From assembly GCA_016193465.1 (NCBI GenBank), contig JACPSE010000155.1, positions 1 through 64,000 of the forward strand: 64,000 nucleotides of DNA. Reading direction: 5' to 3'. Shown here piece by piece: positions 17,526 to 26,309 of this stretch. The notes beneath the pieces were generated by a model. That model was not told the origin of the DNA and did no database searches. It saw only the letters and a list, made by a program, of their open reading frames with translations. Position 1 is the first letter of the stretch; each line of letters begins with the position of its first letter. Source of the stretch: Deltaproteobacteria bacterium. GTDB taxonomy: Bacteria; Desulfobacterota; Binatia; UBA9968. Position numbers and translations under genes: made by a program.

Positions 17526-17855
17526 CTAGAACTTGATCTCAGCGGTCTCCTTATAACTCTTCCCGGTTGTATCAAGGAAGGTGACCGTGAGTTTTCCGGG
17601 TCGATCAACTTTTAACGGAAAGGTAAAAATCGGATTCTGGCTCACTGCCTGGGTCGTTTCCCCCCGCATGACCTCTTTACCATTGTAAGTCACCATCACT
17701 GCATGGATGAACTCGTAGCTCCTCCGAATGATGTTGCCCTGCTTGTCCCTCTGCACCGTTTCCATGGGATGAATGATCAGAGTTCGGACGCGAATTACTT
17801 CGCCCGGTCTGATCATGGAAGGAAGGCGAATTCTCACCCTGCCCGTGTCCGCCAT
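17526..17855 (-). CDS. soxZ: SoxZ, partner of the SoxYZ sulfur carrier
   Basis: Small beta-sandwich protein of 109 residues with SoxZ signatures: RIRLPSMIRPGEVIRVRTLIIHPMET near the start, RRSYEFIHAVMVTYNGKEV in the middle, and FPLKVDRPGKLTVTFLDTTG at the end. SoxZ holds SoxY in the periplasm. It has no signal peptide of its own, which is normal because it is co-exported with SoxY by Tat. It lies 22 bp after soxY. The rest of the Sox machinery (XA, B, CD) is not in this window. Confidence 0.9.
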   Translation of the reverse strand: MADTGRVRIRLPSMIRPGEVIRVRTLIIHPMETVQRDKQGNIIRRSYEFIHAVMVTYNGKEVMRGETTQAVSQNPIFTFPLKVDRPGKLTVTFLDTTGKSYKETAEIKF

Positions 17856-17877
17856 CTCGTTGCTTCCTCAGGAACCC

Positions 17878-18462
17878 TTAGTTTTGAGGTACGTCTCCAC
17901 AGCCACTGACGGTCACTCTGACGTGCCTGCTTACCGCGTAGAGCATCTCGTCGTTCATCTCTACCACTGCCCGCACGTCGGTAGTTGCTGCCAGCCGAAT
18001 ACTGGTGGCAATGTAAGCCTTGCCGGCTTCGGGCGTGAATGAGAATTTGGCGATCATAGGGCGCCTGTTCTTGTCGGAGATAATGTAGATGTTGCTCACA
18101 TAGGTTGCCGGTGTCATGGGAAGGTTTGCCTCAACCGTAACGGCAACGTTGGCGCCATCCTCCGCAATGAGCGGGAGGTCGAGTTTGACCTTGCCCTCTC
18201 CCTGGTTTAGCGGCCGGTTCCCGAAAAGCCGCTTGAGCGTGGCTTCAACTGTCTCGTCCGGCAACGGAAACCCGGAAGGAACGGCTTGCCCCAACGCCTC
18301 GGAGCCAAACAGAAACTCCTTAGCTGCCGCGCCTAGCGTAAGAATGGCCGCCAGGCCACGCAAGAAAGCGCGCCTGCTAGGTCCCTGGTTTTTTTTGTTA
18401 AGTTCCTGCACCATCCCCGATTGCCCGGAATAATCTAAATCTAACTGATCCGGCGATTCCAT
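17878..18462 (-). CDS. soxY: SoxY, sulfur-carrier protein with Tat signal
   Basis: Periplasmic carrier that binds sulfur intermediates on a C-terminal Cys. The Tat motif SRRAFLRG is at about residues 29-36, followed by a hydrophobic run and cleavage near ALG-QA. The mature part shows LPLIAEDGANVAVTVEANLPM as in SoxY. The carrier Cys is present as VSGCGD, but the usual terminal GGCGG is altered and followed by four extra residues (VPQN), which could shorten the swinging arm. A start at the internal Met17 (18414) would also keep the Tat motif. Expressed with soxZ and yeeE, divergent from fccB-fccA. Confidence 0.88.
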   Translation of the reverse strand: MESPDQLDLDYSGQSGMVQELNKKNQGPSRRAFLRGLAAILTLGAAAKEFLFGSEALGQAVPSGFPLPDETVEATLKRLFGNRPLNQGEGKVKLDLPLIAEDGANVAVTVEANLPMTPATYVSNIYIISDKNRRPMIAKFSFTPEAGKAYIATSIRLAATTDVRAVVEMNDEMLYAVSRHVRVTVSGCGDVPQN

Positions 18463-18492
18463 TCAATAAGCAACGAGCGGGCCGAATGAAGC

Positions 18493-18528
18493 TTGACATA
18501 TGCATGTCCATCCGATAATTCATGTCAA
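18493..18528. promoter_or_regulatory. promoter-like site with inverted repeat between soxY and fccB
   Basis: TTGACAT (18493-18499) and ATGTCAA (18522-18528) are perfect inverted copies 22 bp apart in the divergent sox/fcc intergenic region. TTGACA is also a consensus -35 for fccB, with GATAAT (15 bp spacer) or TAATTC (17 bp) as candidate -10. An operator overlapping the promoter would fit sulfide- or thiosulfate-responsive control. The sequence is seen; the function is inference. Confidence 0.4.
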
Positions 18529-18577
18529 AGCTGAGAATTATGATAGGAAAACTAAAAAAGGGACGAGGGAACGGGTT

Positions 18578-19825
18578 ATGAAAAATATAACACGCAGAGA
18601 ATTCCTCAAGGCTTCGGGAATCGGGATCGCGATCCTGGGAACCGGAGGGGAGGCCAGTTTTGCCGCGGCGACGAAAGGCCGCCGGGTGGTCGTTATTGGG
18701 GGAGGCTGGGGAGGCGCGACGGCTGCCAAATATATCCGCCTGGCCGATCCCTCAATCGAGGTTACCCTACTCGAACCCAGCAAAGAGTTTATCTCTTGTC
18801 CGTTCAGCAACCTCGTCTTAAGCGGTGTCGAGTCGCTCAAGAGATTGACTATGGGATACAACGGCCTGAGAAAACACGGGGTTAAAATCCGGCACGAAGC
18901 GGCAACCGCCATAGAGCCGGACAAACGGCGGGTCAAGGTCGGCAACGATTACCTCGAATACGACCGTCTCGTGGTCTCGCCGGGAATCGATTTTCAGTGG
19001 GATCAGGTCGAGGGACTGGATAAAGCGAAGGACACCGTCCTTCACGCCTGGAAAGCGGGAGCCCAGACCGTCAAGCTGGCCCAGCAGCTCCAGTCGATGA
19101 AGGACGGCGGCGTTTTCGTCATGACGGTCCCTCCCGTTGCTTACCGCTGCCCGCCCGGCCCTTACGAAAGGGCCTGCCAGGTGGCCTGGTATCTCAAGAC
19201 GAAGAAGCCCCGCTCTAAACTGATCGTCCTCGACGCCAACAAGGACATCGTCTCCAAGACCGGCCTGTTTAAGACGGTCTTCAAGGATTATCCGAATCTC
19301 GAATACCGGCCTTCCAATAAAGCTGAGAAGATTGATGTTGGTAGTCGAGAGATCACGACGGAGCCGGGCGACAAGGTCAAATATGACGTTATCAACTTAA
19401 TCCCACCGCAGAGGGCGGCGGCCATCGCCGTCGAGGCGGATTTGGTGGGCGGGGACAAACGATGGTGCGAGGTAGATCACGTCACCTACGAATCGGTCAA
19501 GCAGAAGAACATTCACGTGATCGGTGACTCGACGATCGGCCTGCCGGTGCCGAAATCCGGCAACATCGCCAATGCCATGGGAAAAATCTGCGCGGTCGCG
19601 GTCGTCCACCTCCTCAGCGATAAGGAAGCGCCGGTCATCGCTCCGGGCAACACCTGCTACAGTTGGGTCAACGACAAAGAGGCGATCGCCGTCGTCAACT
19701 CCTACAAGATCGAAAACCGTAAGGTCGTCCAGATCGAGCAAAAGCTCACTCCGGGCAAGAGCGTCGCGGTGGCGCAGAATTCGCTTGCCTGGCGAGCCAG
19801 CATCTGGAGCGACATTCTAGGTTAA
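18578..19825 (+). CDS. fccB: flavocytochrome c sulfide dehydrogenase, flavoprotein subunit
   Basis: Periplasmic FAD enzyme oxidising sulfide to sulfur and passing electrons to the haem subunit encoded next. From ATG 18578 the Tat motif is RREFLK (residues 6-11) and the FAD-binding Gly-rich loop VVVIGGGWGG follows at 37-46. Two redox Cys typical of the family appear in AYRCPPGPYERAC and in PGNTCYSWV; SCPFSN is also conserved. The C-terminal FCSD flavin domain ends ASIWSDILG. A longer frame to 18500 adds a hydrophilic stretch before the Tat signal and is unlikely. Nineteen bases separate it from fccA. Confidence 0.92.
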   Translation: MKNITRREFLKASGIGIAILGTGGEASFAAATKGRRVVVIGGGWGGATAAKYIRLADPSIEVTLLEPSKEFISCPFSNLVLSGVESLKRLTMGYNGLRKHGVKIRHEAATAIEPDKRRVKVGNDYLEYDRLVVSPGIDFQWDQVEGLDKAKDTVLHAWKAGAQTVKLAQQLQSMKDGGVFVMTVPPVAYRCPPGPYERACQVAWYLKTKKPRSKLIVLDANKDIVSKTGLFKTVFKDYPNLEYRPSNKAEKIDVGSREITTEPGDKVKYDVINLIPPQRAAAIAVEADLVGGDKRWCEVDHVTYESVKQKNIHVIGDSTIGLPVPKSGNIANAMGKICAVAVVHLLSDKEAPVIAPGNTCYSWVNDKEAIAVVNSYKIENRKVVQIEQKLTPGKSVAVAQNSLAWRASIWSDILG

Positions 19826-19843
19826 ATAAATAAGGAGAATGCC

Positions 19844-20449
19844 ATGCGGAAGTCTATTAATCTTTCTATTTATTTCACGGCCTTCGGTTTGATGCTCCTG
19901 GCATTCAACGCTGACGCAAGCCCCCTGGATTCGCCCGGCGCGTTCAAAGCGCTCGTATGCAGCGCCTGTCACGGCTTCGGCGGCGATAGCCCGGGCAGCA
20001 CGGTTCCGATTCTTGCGGGCATGTCACCCGCGTACTTCAAAAAAGCGATCAAAGACTACGCCGAGGGGAAGCGTCCTTCGCCGGAGATGGAACCTTACGC
20101 GAAATACGTTGTTGAGGCCGGGCTCGATGAAATTGCCGCCTATTTTGCGGAACAGAAAAAACAGTCCACGAGGATCAAGTCTAACCCCGCTGCCATCAGG
20201 CGAGGGATGGCGGCTGCCGGGCAATGCACCGTCTGCCATAATCCGCAGGGTGAAGGGGAGCCCGAAAAAGGGTTTCCGGATCTTCGGGGCCAGCCGGCCG
20301 GTTACCTCCAAGCCCAGATGCTTCTTTTGAAGGAAGAAAAGAGAAAGCTACAGGACACCACGCTTGCCGACTTGAAGCAAAAAGTCCTGAAGCGTCTCAG
20401 CGACCGGGTGATCGCCGACCTGGCCGCTTACTATTCAAGCCTGAAATAA
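19844..20449 (+). CDS. fccA: flavocytochrome c sulfide dehydrogenase, dihaem cytochrome subunit
   Basis: Secreted dihaem cytochrome c of 201 residues: signal peptide to about NADA, haem motif CSACH at residues 39-43 and second haem motif CTVCH at 128-132, each starting a class I cytochrome c fold. Axial Met candidates lie in MSPAYF and MLLLKEE. It takes electrons from FccB and feeds the respiratory chain. Good Shine-Dalgarno AAGGAG before the ATG. The short distance to fccB and the pairing of one flavoprotein with one c4-like cytochrome are diagnostic for FCSD. Confidence 0.9.
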   Translation: MRKSINLSIYFTAFGLMLLAFNADASPLDSPGAFKALVCSACHGFGGDSPGSTVPILAGMSPAYFKKAIKDYAEGKRPSPEMEPYAKYVVEAGLDEIAAYFAEQKKQSTRIKSNPAAIRRGMAAAGQCTVCHNPQGEGEPEKGFPDLRGQPAGYLQAQMLLLKEEKRKLQDTTLADLKQKVLKRLSDRVIADLAAYYSSLK

Positions 20450-20479
20450 ATGGAAGGTTCAGAAGGAGGTTTTGCGGCG

Positions 20480-22831
20480 ATGGCTGATCTGCGTGTTGTA
20501 GGCCGGAGCCATCCGCGTGTGGATGGCCTGGAAAAGGTAACCGGGGCCGCGCGGTTCTCCCCGGATGTTAAGCTCCCCCGGATGATTGTGGGCAAGATCC
20601 TGCGCAGCCCACACCCGCACGCGAAAATCCTCCACATCAACGCCAGTAGGGCACTGCGTTTGCCCGGGATTAAGGCTGTGGTTACGGCGGAGGATACGCC
20701 AAAGGCTAAGGTTAATTCGGCTGCTACCTACTATTTTGAGGAGCGGGGAGCGAAGAATGTGGCCCCTACCCCTATGGTTATGGACCAGACGGTTTTCTGC
20801 GGGGACGTGGCGCGCTTCGTGGGAGACGAAGTAGCGGCCGTAGCCGCCGTCGATGAGGAGACAGCACTTGAAGCGCTCAGTCTCATCAAGGTGGACTATG
20901 AGCTGTTGCCACCGCTCTTTGATCCTTTGAAAGCCATGGAGCCGGGAGCGCCCCTACTCCACGAGGCGGAACGAAACATCGCTTACAAATTTGTCATTCG
21001 CCGCGGGGACGTAGAAAAAGGCTTTGCCGAGGCTCACGTCATTCATGAAGACACTTACACCACCCAGCTTCAGCACCAGGCTTACCTTGGGCCTACTGCC
21101 TGTGTAGCTGACGTGGATGGATCAGGGAGGGTGCTAATCTGGACGGAGCTTCAGTCTCCCTTTCGCGCCAGGCGGCTTCTTTGTGACATGCTGGGGCTTC
21201 CTGCTGCTAAAGTCCGCGTCTTCCAGACCCATGTCGGGGGAGGCTTTGGCGGCAAGCACTTCAAGAGGCTCCAGCCCATCTCAGCGCTTTTGGCTCTGAA
21301 GGCCCGCAGGCCGGTTCGCTTGTGCCTTACGCGGGAGGAAGAGTTTATGTCCTCACCTCCCCGCCACGCCACTCACATCCGTCTTAAGATGGGGGCCAGT
21401 CGGGACGGCACGCTGGTGGCCAAAGAGACCCACATCGTCTTGAACAGCGGGGCCTACGGCGAGGTAGGTCCGATCATACTGGATACCATGACAAAAAGGG
21501 TCGATACCCTTTACCGCTTCACCAACATCAAGACAGACTCCTTCCTCGTTTACACGAACACGGTACCGGGGGGAGCTTTCCGGGGCTTCGGGAATCCCCC
21601 GATGGATTTTGCTTTGGAGTCGCACATGGATATGTTGGCGGAGAAACTGGCAATGGATCCTGTGGAGTTAAGGCTCAAGAATGCGCGCCGGGTCGGAGAG
21701 ATCTCAGCTCATGGCTGGGAGGTAAAGAGCTGTGCGTTAACTGAGTGTATCGAAAAAGCCGCTGACGCCGCCCGCTGGAAAGAGAAAAGGGCAAAACACA
21801 AGTTGGCGGGGGGCAAAGCCCGGGGAGTCGGCATCGGCTGCATGATTCATGTATCGGGCTGCAGATACTATCCCGGCTTTTACGGCTCCAATGCTGTTGT
21901 CACCATTGGGGATGATGGCCAGGTTTATCTCTTTTCGGGCGAGTCTGAGCTGGGGCAGGGGTGCAAGACGGTCATGGCGCAAATTGTGGCGGAGGAATTA
22001 GGGATTTGCCTGGAGGATATTGTGGTTCCTGATCTGGACACTGATTTCTCTCCTTACAGCCTGGGCGCCTATGCTGACCGAACCACTCACATCGGGGGGA
22101 ACGCCACGCGGCTGGCCGCTATTGACGCGAGGGCGCAGCTCTTCGAGTTTGCCGCGGAGATGCTGGAGGCCGATCCGGCGGATCTGGTAGCGCGGGATCG
22201 CAAGATTTTCCCGAAGGGATCACCGCAAAGAGCAGTCACCTTTCAGGAGGTCGCCCGAAGATCCTGGTTCCATGCGGGGGGAAAGGAGATTGTGGGGCGG
22301 GGTTCCTTTGATCCTCCTTCGGTTCCTCCAGATCCGGAAACGCAGTACGGCAATGTCTCGTCAGCCTATACGTTTGGCGCTCAGATTGCCGAGGTGGAGG
22401 TGGACCGTAAGACCGGTAAAGTCACAATTCTCAATTTTGCCGCAGCCCATGACGTTGGCAAGGCTATCAATCCGATGGCCGTAGAGGGACAGATCCAGGG
22501 CGCTCTTGTCCAGGGCGCCGGCTATGGCTTGATGGAAGATATGGTCGGGATAGATGGCCGAACTTATAACCCAAACTTTCTGAACTACCGGTTGCCCAGC
22601 ATCATGGACGTCCCTGCGATGAATGTCATGATGGTGGAGTCCAACGACCCTGTTGGCCCGTATGGAGCCAAGGGCGTGGCCGAGCCGGCGCTCGTGGCCA
22701 CCGCCCCGGCCTTGGCGAACGCTATCTACCATGCCGTTGGGGCGAGGATTACGAGTCTTCCCATTACGCCGCAGAAAATCCTTGCGGCGCTGGAGGCCAG
22801 GGAGCCGAGAGAGAAGGGGAGGTCTGAATGA
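20480..22831 (+). CDS. xanthine dehydrogenase/aldehyde oxidase-type molybdenum hydroxylase, large subunit
   Basis: Molybdopterin-binding catalytic subunit of about 783 residues. The a/b hammerhead domain comes first (VDGLEKVTGAARFSPDV), then cofactor motifs THVGGGFGGKH, GGAFRGFGNP, ESELGQG and the catalytic-Glu region PYGAKGVAEPALVA. It hydroxylates a heterocycle, aldehyde or aromatic, using water. The ATG at 20480 has AAGGAGG ten bases before it; the ATG at 20450 lacks one. The matching [2Fe-2S] and FAD subunit genes, normally adjacent, are absent: upstream is fccA and downstream a flavoprotein remnant. It may borrow partners encoded elsewhere. Confidence 0.9.
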   Translation: MADLRVVGRSHPRVDGLEKVTGAARFSPDVKLPRMIVGKILRSPHPHAKILHINASRALRLPGIKAVVTAEDTPKAKVNSAATYYFEERGAKNVAPTPMVMDQTVFCGDVARFVGDEVAAVAAVDEETALEALSLIKVDYELLPPLFDPLKAMEPGAPLLHEAERNIAYKFVIRRGDVEKGFAEAHVIHEDTYTTQLQHQAYLGPTACVADVDGSGRVLIWTELQSPFRARRLLCDMLGLPAAKVRVFQTHVGGGFGGKHFKRLQPISALLALKARRPVRLCLTREEEFMSSPPRHATHIRLKMGASRDGTLVAKETHIVLNSGAYGEVGPIILDTMTKRVDTLYRFTNIKTDSFLVYTNTVPGGAFRGFGNPPMDFALESHMDMLAEKLAMDPVELRLKNARRVGEISAHGWEVKSCALTECIEKAADAARWKEKRAKHKLAGGKARGVGIGCMIHVSGCRYYPGFYGSNAVVTIGDDGQVYLFSGESELGQGCKTVMAQIVAEELGICLEDIVVPDLDTDFSPYSLGAYADRTTHIGGNATRLAAIDARAQLFEFAAEMLEADPADLVARDRKIFPKGSPQRAVTFQEVARRSWFHAGGKEIVGRGSFDPPSVPPDPETQYGNVSSAYTFGAQIAEVEVDRKTGKVTILNFAAAHDVGKAINPMAVEGQIQGALVQGAGYGLMEDMVGIDGRTYNPNFLNYRLPSIMDVPAMNVMMVESNDPVGPYGAKGVAEPALVATAPALANAIYHAVGARITSLPITPQKILAALEAREPREKGRSE

Positions 22832-22929
22832 CACGACCCACAGGGATAACGCCCAGCTTAAGAACGCCGGAGGCCGCGGTTCTGTACTCCTGCGGGCAAG
22901 GCCTGGCGACTCGCAAGCTCAGCCCGACG

Positions 22930-23216
22930 GACCTCTTTGGGCCAGACACTTTGGACGGATTCACTGGGCTCAAACTCTTGACTCTCCCCCGTTTATGGCA
23001 TTTCCCGGAGTATGTGGGATTACCTTCACCTTTGGAGGCGTGCGCATCAATGCTAAAGCCCAAGTAATCAGTGTGGGTGGATACACCATTCCCGGCCTCT
23101 ACGCCGCAGGAGAGATTACCGGAGGACTGCTTTACCACCATTATCCGCTGGGGGCGAGTTTCATGAATGCGGCGGTTTTCGGTCGAATTGCCGGGGAGGA
23201 GGCTGCTGGGAACTGA
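22930..23216 (+). pseudogene. C-terminal remnant of an FAD-dependent tricarballylate/fumarate-reductase-type dehydrogenase
   Basis: About 85 residues in one frame read TLDSPPFMAFPGVCGITF, then TFGGVRINAKAQV, IPGLYAAGEITGGLLYHHYP and NAAVFGRIAGEEAAG, matching the extreme C-terminus of TcuA-like FAD_binding_2 proteins (last strands of the FAD domain, with GLYAAGE). The N-terminal FAD loop and catalytic domain are missing and no start fits; upstream the frame decays into unrelated residues. It abuts the molybdenum hydroxylase gene, so a deletion or rearrangement probably removed the rest. Confidence 0.72.
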
Positions 23217-23250
23217 GTTGGGGTTTCTCCTGTCGGAGGTTTCTTTCGGT

Positions 23251-24840
23251 TCAATAAAGGCGCCGGCGGTTTGCCGCGGCGTGGCGGCCGATTTCGAAGT
23301 GTTCTCCCTGCAGCGCGAGATCGGCCTCTTGGCGGTTGCGCTCCGACCAGTGGCCCAGCTCATAACCGAACCAGGGCTCCTTCAGGCGCAGGGGAGGCAG
23401 GCCAAGCTCTTGCCAGATCTCGATCGCGCGTTCCATGAATTCCCGCTTCGGCAGGGAGATGGGCTTGTACGGCCAAGGCAGGGTGGCATCGATGCAAAGA
23501 ACGCTGGCGCGGCCGCTTTTGGCCAACGCCCCTCGCGCCTCGGCCGACTCCCCCGGCGAGACGACGGACGGATCCAGACCCATCGTGCCCCCGTCGGCAA
23601 TCCTGACGCTGCGGTGCGGTTGCATGCGGAACGACAGCGCCCAGTTAACAGCGTCCGGATCGCGGGCATCAATATCTTCGTCCACGACGACGAGTACCTT
23701 TCCCACGTCAGCTCCGAGCCGCAACGCGCTGATGACTCTGTCAAAGTCGTCAGGAGATCGCTTCCTGATTCTTACAACCATATAGCCCCAGCTACCGCCG
23801 CTTTCGTGGCTCGCCACATCGAGCACGTTATCCATGCCTCCGGCCAGTAAGCGCTTCCGTGCCACCCCCTCGGTTGCTACGCCCCTGATTTTACTGCTCT
23901 CGCTCGGAGGGAACTGGCTCAGGAAAGAAACGTAGATGGGATTTCGGCGCATGGTGATGCACGAGACGTTGACAAAGTATCCCAGGTCTTCGTGCGCCAT
24001 GTAACCGGGAAATTCCCCGAAAGGTCCCTCCCACTCGCTCTCGTCGGTTGGAATAACGCCCTCGATCACGATTTCGGCGCGCGCGGGGACAAGCAAGTCG
24101 ACGGTCTTGCAGCGAACCAGCTCAACCGGCTCGCCTGAAATTCCTCCGGCCACGGCGTATTCGCTGATCTCCATGGGGAGTCTGGCGCAGGCGGCATAGG
24201 AGATGTTGGGTGGCACGCCCATGACAACGGCGGTCTCCAGAGGTTCCTTGCGCGCATGCCGCTTGTTCCAGTGCATTCGCAGTCCGGCAAAGTTGCCTGC
24301 AAAGCAACCCATTCGATCCGGCGCCTTAATCTGACCGCGGTAATTGCCCACGTTCAAGAGACCAGTGTCCGGGTCGCGCGTCACGAAATGAGAGCAAGTG
24401 GTATAGGGACCGTTGTCAAAACCGGGTGTCGAAATGGGAACGGGCAGCCGGTCAAGCCCCGAGGTAACAAGATCTTTCCCGGTTATGGCCCGTTCCTGAA
24501 CGGGCCCGGAGGAAATCTCGACAGGTTGAATAGGATGGCTCTGGGCGCGCGTCCATTTGTCGAAGATCTCCTCTCTGGCGCACTGCATCCCCAGAGCGTA
24601 GATATCGAGGCTGCCGGCATAGCAGGCCACGGCCACAGGCATCTCGTACTTGCGTCCCAGAACGTCACGGACATCCTCGAAGAGAAAAGCCTTGCGTTGC
24701 TCCTCCGGAAGCCCGCGGTACTGAAGGCGCACGAGCGGGTGCATTTCGGTATCCTTGTTGATGGATCTCGAAACACGCATCAGCTTGCCGGCCTTGTCAA
24801 GCGTATTGAGGTATTCTCTAACGTCCTTATAGTAACTCAT
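23251..24840 (-). CDS. UbiD-family (prenylated-FMN) decarboxylase
   Basis: Reversible (de)carboxylase of an aromatic or unsaturated acid using prenylated FMN made by UbiX. At 529 residues it has normal UbiD length. The catalytic triad is visible: Arg in NVGNYR (about 168) and two Glu in EGPFGEFPGY (271 and 276). No UbiX gene lies in the window, so the cofactor must be supplied from elsewhere. It is transcribed toward the truncated dehydrogenase remnant, alone on its strand. Together with the second UbiD at 33077 it points to breakdown of aromatic acids. The substrate is unknown. Confidence 0.9.
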   Translation of the reverse strand: MSYYKDVREYLNTLDKAGKLMRVSRSINKDTEMHPLVRLQYRGLPEEQRKAFLFEDVRDVLGRKYEMPVAVACYAGSLDIYALGMQCAREEIFDKWTRAQSHPIQPVEISSGPVQERAITGKDLVTSGLDRLPVPISTPGFDNGPYTTCSHFVTRDPDTGLLNVGNYRGQIKAPDRMGCFAGNFAGLRMHWNKRHARKEPLETAVVMGVPPNISYAACARLPMEISEYAVAGGISGEPVELVRCKTVDLLVPARAEIVIEGVIPTDESEWEGPFGEFPGYMAHEDLGYFVNVSCITMRRNPIYVSFLSQFPPSESSKIRGVATEGVARKRLLAGGMDNVLDVASHESGGSWGYMVVRIRKRSPDDFDRVISALRLGADVGKVLVVVDEDIDARDPDAVNWALSFRMQPHRSVRIADGGTMGLDPSVVSPGESAEARGALAKSGRASVLCIDATLPWPYKPISLPKREFMERAIEIWQELGLPPLRLKEPWFGYELGHWSERNRQEADLALQGEHFEIGRHAAANRRRLY

Positions 24841-25090
24841 GGTTTTCCTTTATCCGGTTACTTTTGGCATATCTGAAAGCGCTGCGCGTCTCAAGCTCTT
24901 TCTGCTCTTCGTCCTCCGATTCGTGGTAGTCATATCTTCTATCTGGCTATACGGGTCAAGCCCGCGCCCGAGCCTGAGCTGAGTTGACATAACAGCCCGT
25001 TATCGGATACCCTCTCCCCAAAAACAGGGGTCCGAGGCCAGTTTGCTTTAAACAAATTCTATCATTGACAAAGTTCTACTGGGGCAAGCA

Positions 25091-25205
25091 GCCCTTTGCG
25101 GACGGTTCGAGGGATGGGACCGGTTTGAAGCGGTGGAGGCGATGAACCGGGGGTTTCTGCGACGGGACCGGGGTGACGGGTTTCCGCTGCTGCCTCCCAC
25201 AGCTT
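25091..25205 (+). pseudogene. remnant of a second UGSC-family gene (linker/C-terminal domain start)
   Basis: One frame here reads RFEGWDRFEAVEAMNRGFL then RRDRGDGFPLLPPT, nearly the same as residues RFKGWDRLEALERMNEQFL and RDWGDGFPLLPPT in the selenoprotein encoded at 27745-29418. It has no start and is interrupted by a stop (25240s) just after the match. It is a fragment left by loss or rearrangement of a paralogue. The 250 bp between the UbiD gene and this fragment contain a palindrome ATAAC-N5-GTTAT near 24995 but nothing else I can support. Confidence 0.65.
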
Positions 25206-25226
25206 TAATAAGAGGAGGTAGGAGGG

Positions 25227-26165
25227 ATGCCAATCGGTAGTGGGAGATTCACCTACGAAACAGAAGAAGGCTGGGCCAAGATCCCCGAGGGGCATGAGTT
25301 CCCGGACGCGTCCGGCGTGACGGTCGACTCGGACGGCAACGTATATATCCTCAATCGGGGTCCCCACCCGGTGATTGTGCTAGATAAGAACGGCAACTTC
25401 CTACGCTCGTTCGGGGAAGGCGAGTTCGACAAGCGCGCGCACGGGATTCATGCCGGCCCCGAGAATTACATTTACACAATCAACGACAACCAGCATTGCG
25501 TCAAGAAGTACACGAGGGAAGGCAAGCTGGTGATGGTGATCGGGAAGCAGGGGGAACCGGCGGAAAAGTGGACCGGGCATCCCTTCAACCGTCCCACCAA
25601 CGTGGCGGTCTCGCCCAACACCGGCGATATCTATATAACGGACGGCTACGGCAACTCCCGCGTGCACCGCTATTCCGCCGAGGGCAAGCATATCATTTCC
25701 TGGGGGGCGCCGGGCTGCGACCCGGGCGAGTTCCAGATACCCCATAACGTTGTCGTCGATCAAGACGAGAATGTGTACGTAAACGACCGCGAAAACTACC
25801 GCGTGCAAGTCTTCGACTGCGACGGCAATCTCAAGGCTATCTGGCAGAACATCTACCGGCCTCAGGCGCTCTGCATAGACCGGGAGGGGATCGTTTACGT
25901 CGGCGAACAGCTCATGCAACGAGACCTGTTTGACTACCCTAAGGTCGGTCATCGCCTGAACATTTACAACAAGAAGGGCGAGCGGCTTGCTCGCATAGGC
26001 GACCCTGACCTCGGCGACGGCCCGAACCAATTCATCGCGCCCCACGGTCTTGGCGCCGACTCACAGGGCAATCTCTACGTGGGCGAGGTCTCGTTCACCG
26101 TGTACGGCCGGCGTTTCGACCCGCCGCGGATTTTCCGCTGCTTTCGCAAGCTCCGGCGAGTTTAG
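25227..26165 (+). CDS. NHL-repeat beta-propeller protein
   Basis: Protein of 312 residues made almost wholly of NHL repeats: GVTVDSDGNVYILNRG, then GIHAGPENYIYTIND, NVAVSPNTGDIYITDGYGNSRVHRYS, NVVVDQDENVYVNDREN and GLGADSQGNLYVGEVS mark successive blades of a six-bladed propeller like peptidyl-alpha-hydroxyglycine lyases. No signal peptide, so it is cytoplasmic if expressed as read. Strong Shine-Dalgarno GAGGAGGTAGGAGG before the ATG. Members of this family are frequent beside catabolic genes and are annotated only as 6-bladed propeller proteins; ligand or enzyme role is unknown. Confidence 0.82.
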   Translation: MPIGSGRFTYETEEGWAKIPEGHEFPDASGVTVDSDGNVYILNRGPHPVIVLDKNGNFLRSFGEGEFDKRAHGIHAGPENYIYTINDNQHCVKKYTREGKLVMVIGKQGEPAEKWTGHPFNRPTNVAVSPNTGDIYITDGYGNSRVHRYSAEGKHIISWGAPGCDPGEFQIPHNVVVDQDENVYVNDRENYRVQVFDCDGNLKAIWQNIYRPQALCIDREGIVYVGEQLMQRDLFDYPKVGHRLNIYNKKGERLARIGDPDLGDGPNQFIAPHGLGADSQGNLYVGEVSFTVYGRRFDPPRIFRCFRKLRRV

Positions 26166-26309
26166 CTGGGGTTCGCGCCTGACTCGTGAGACAGACCGAC
26201 AATATTCGCCGCTTCCACCAAAGAGCGTGTTTGGCGGAGTGTTAGAATGGGTGCTTCGGAATCTCTCTGTGATCGAGCAAATAGGAGCAAAGAGAATAGG
26301 GGGTGCACC

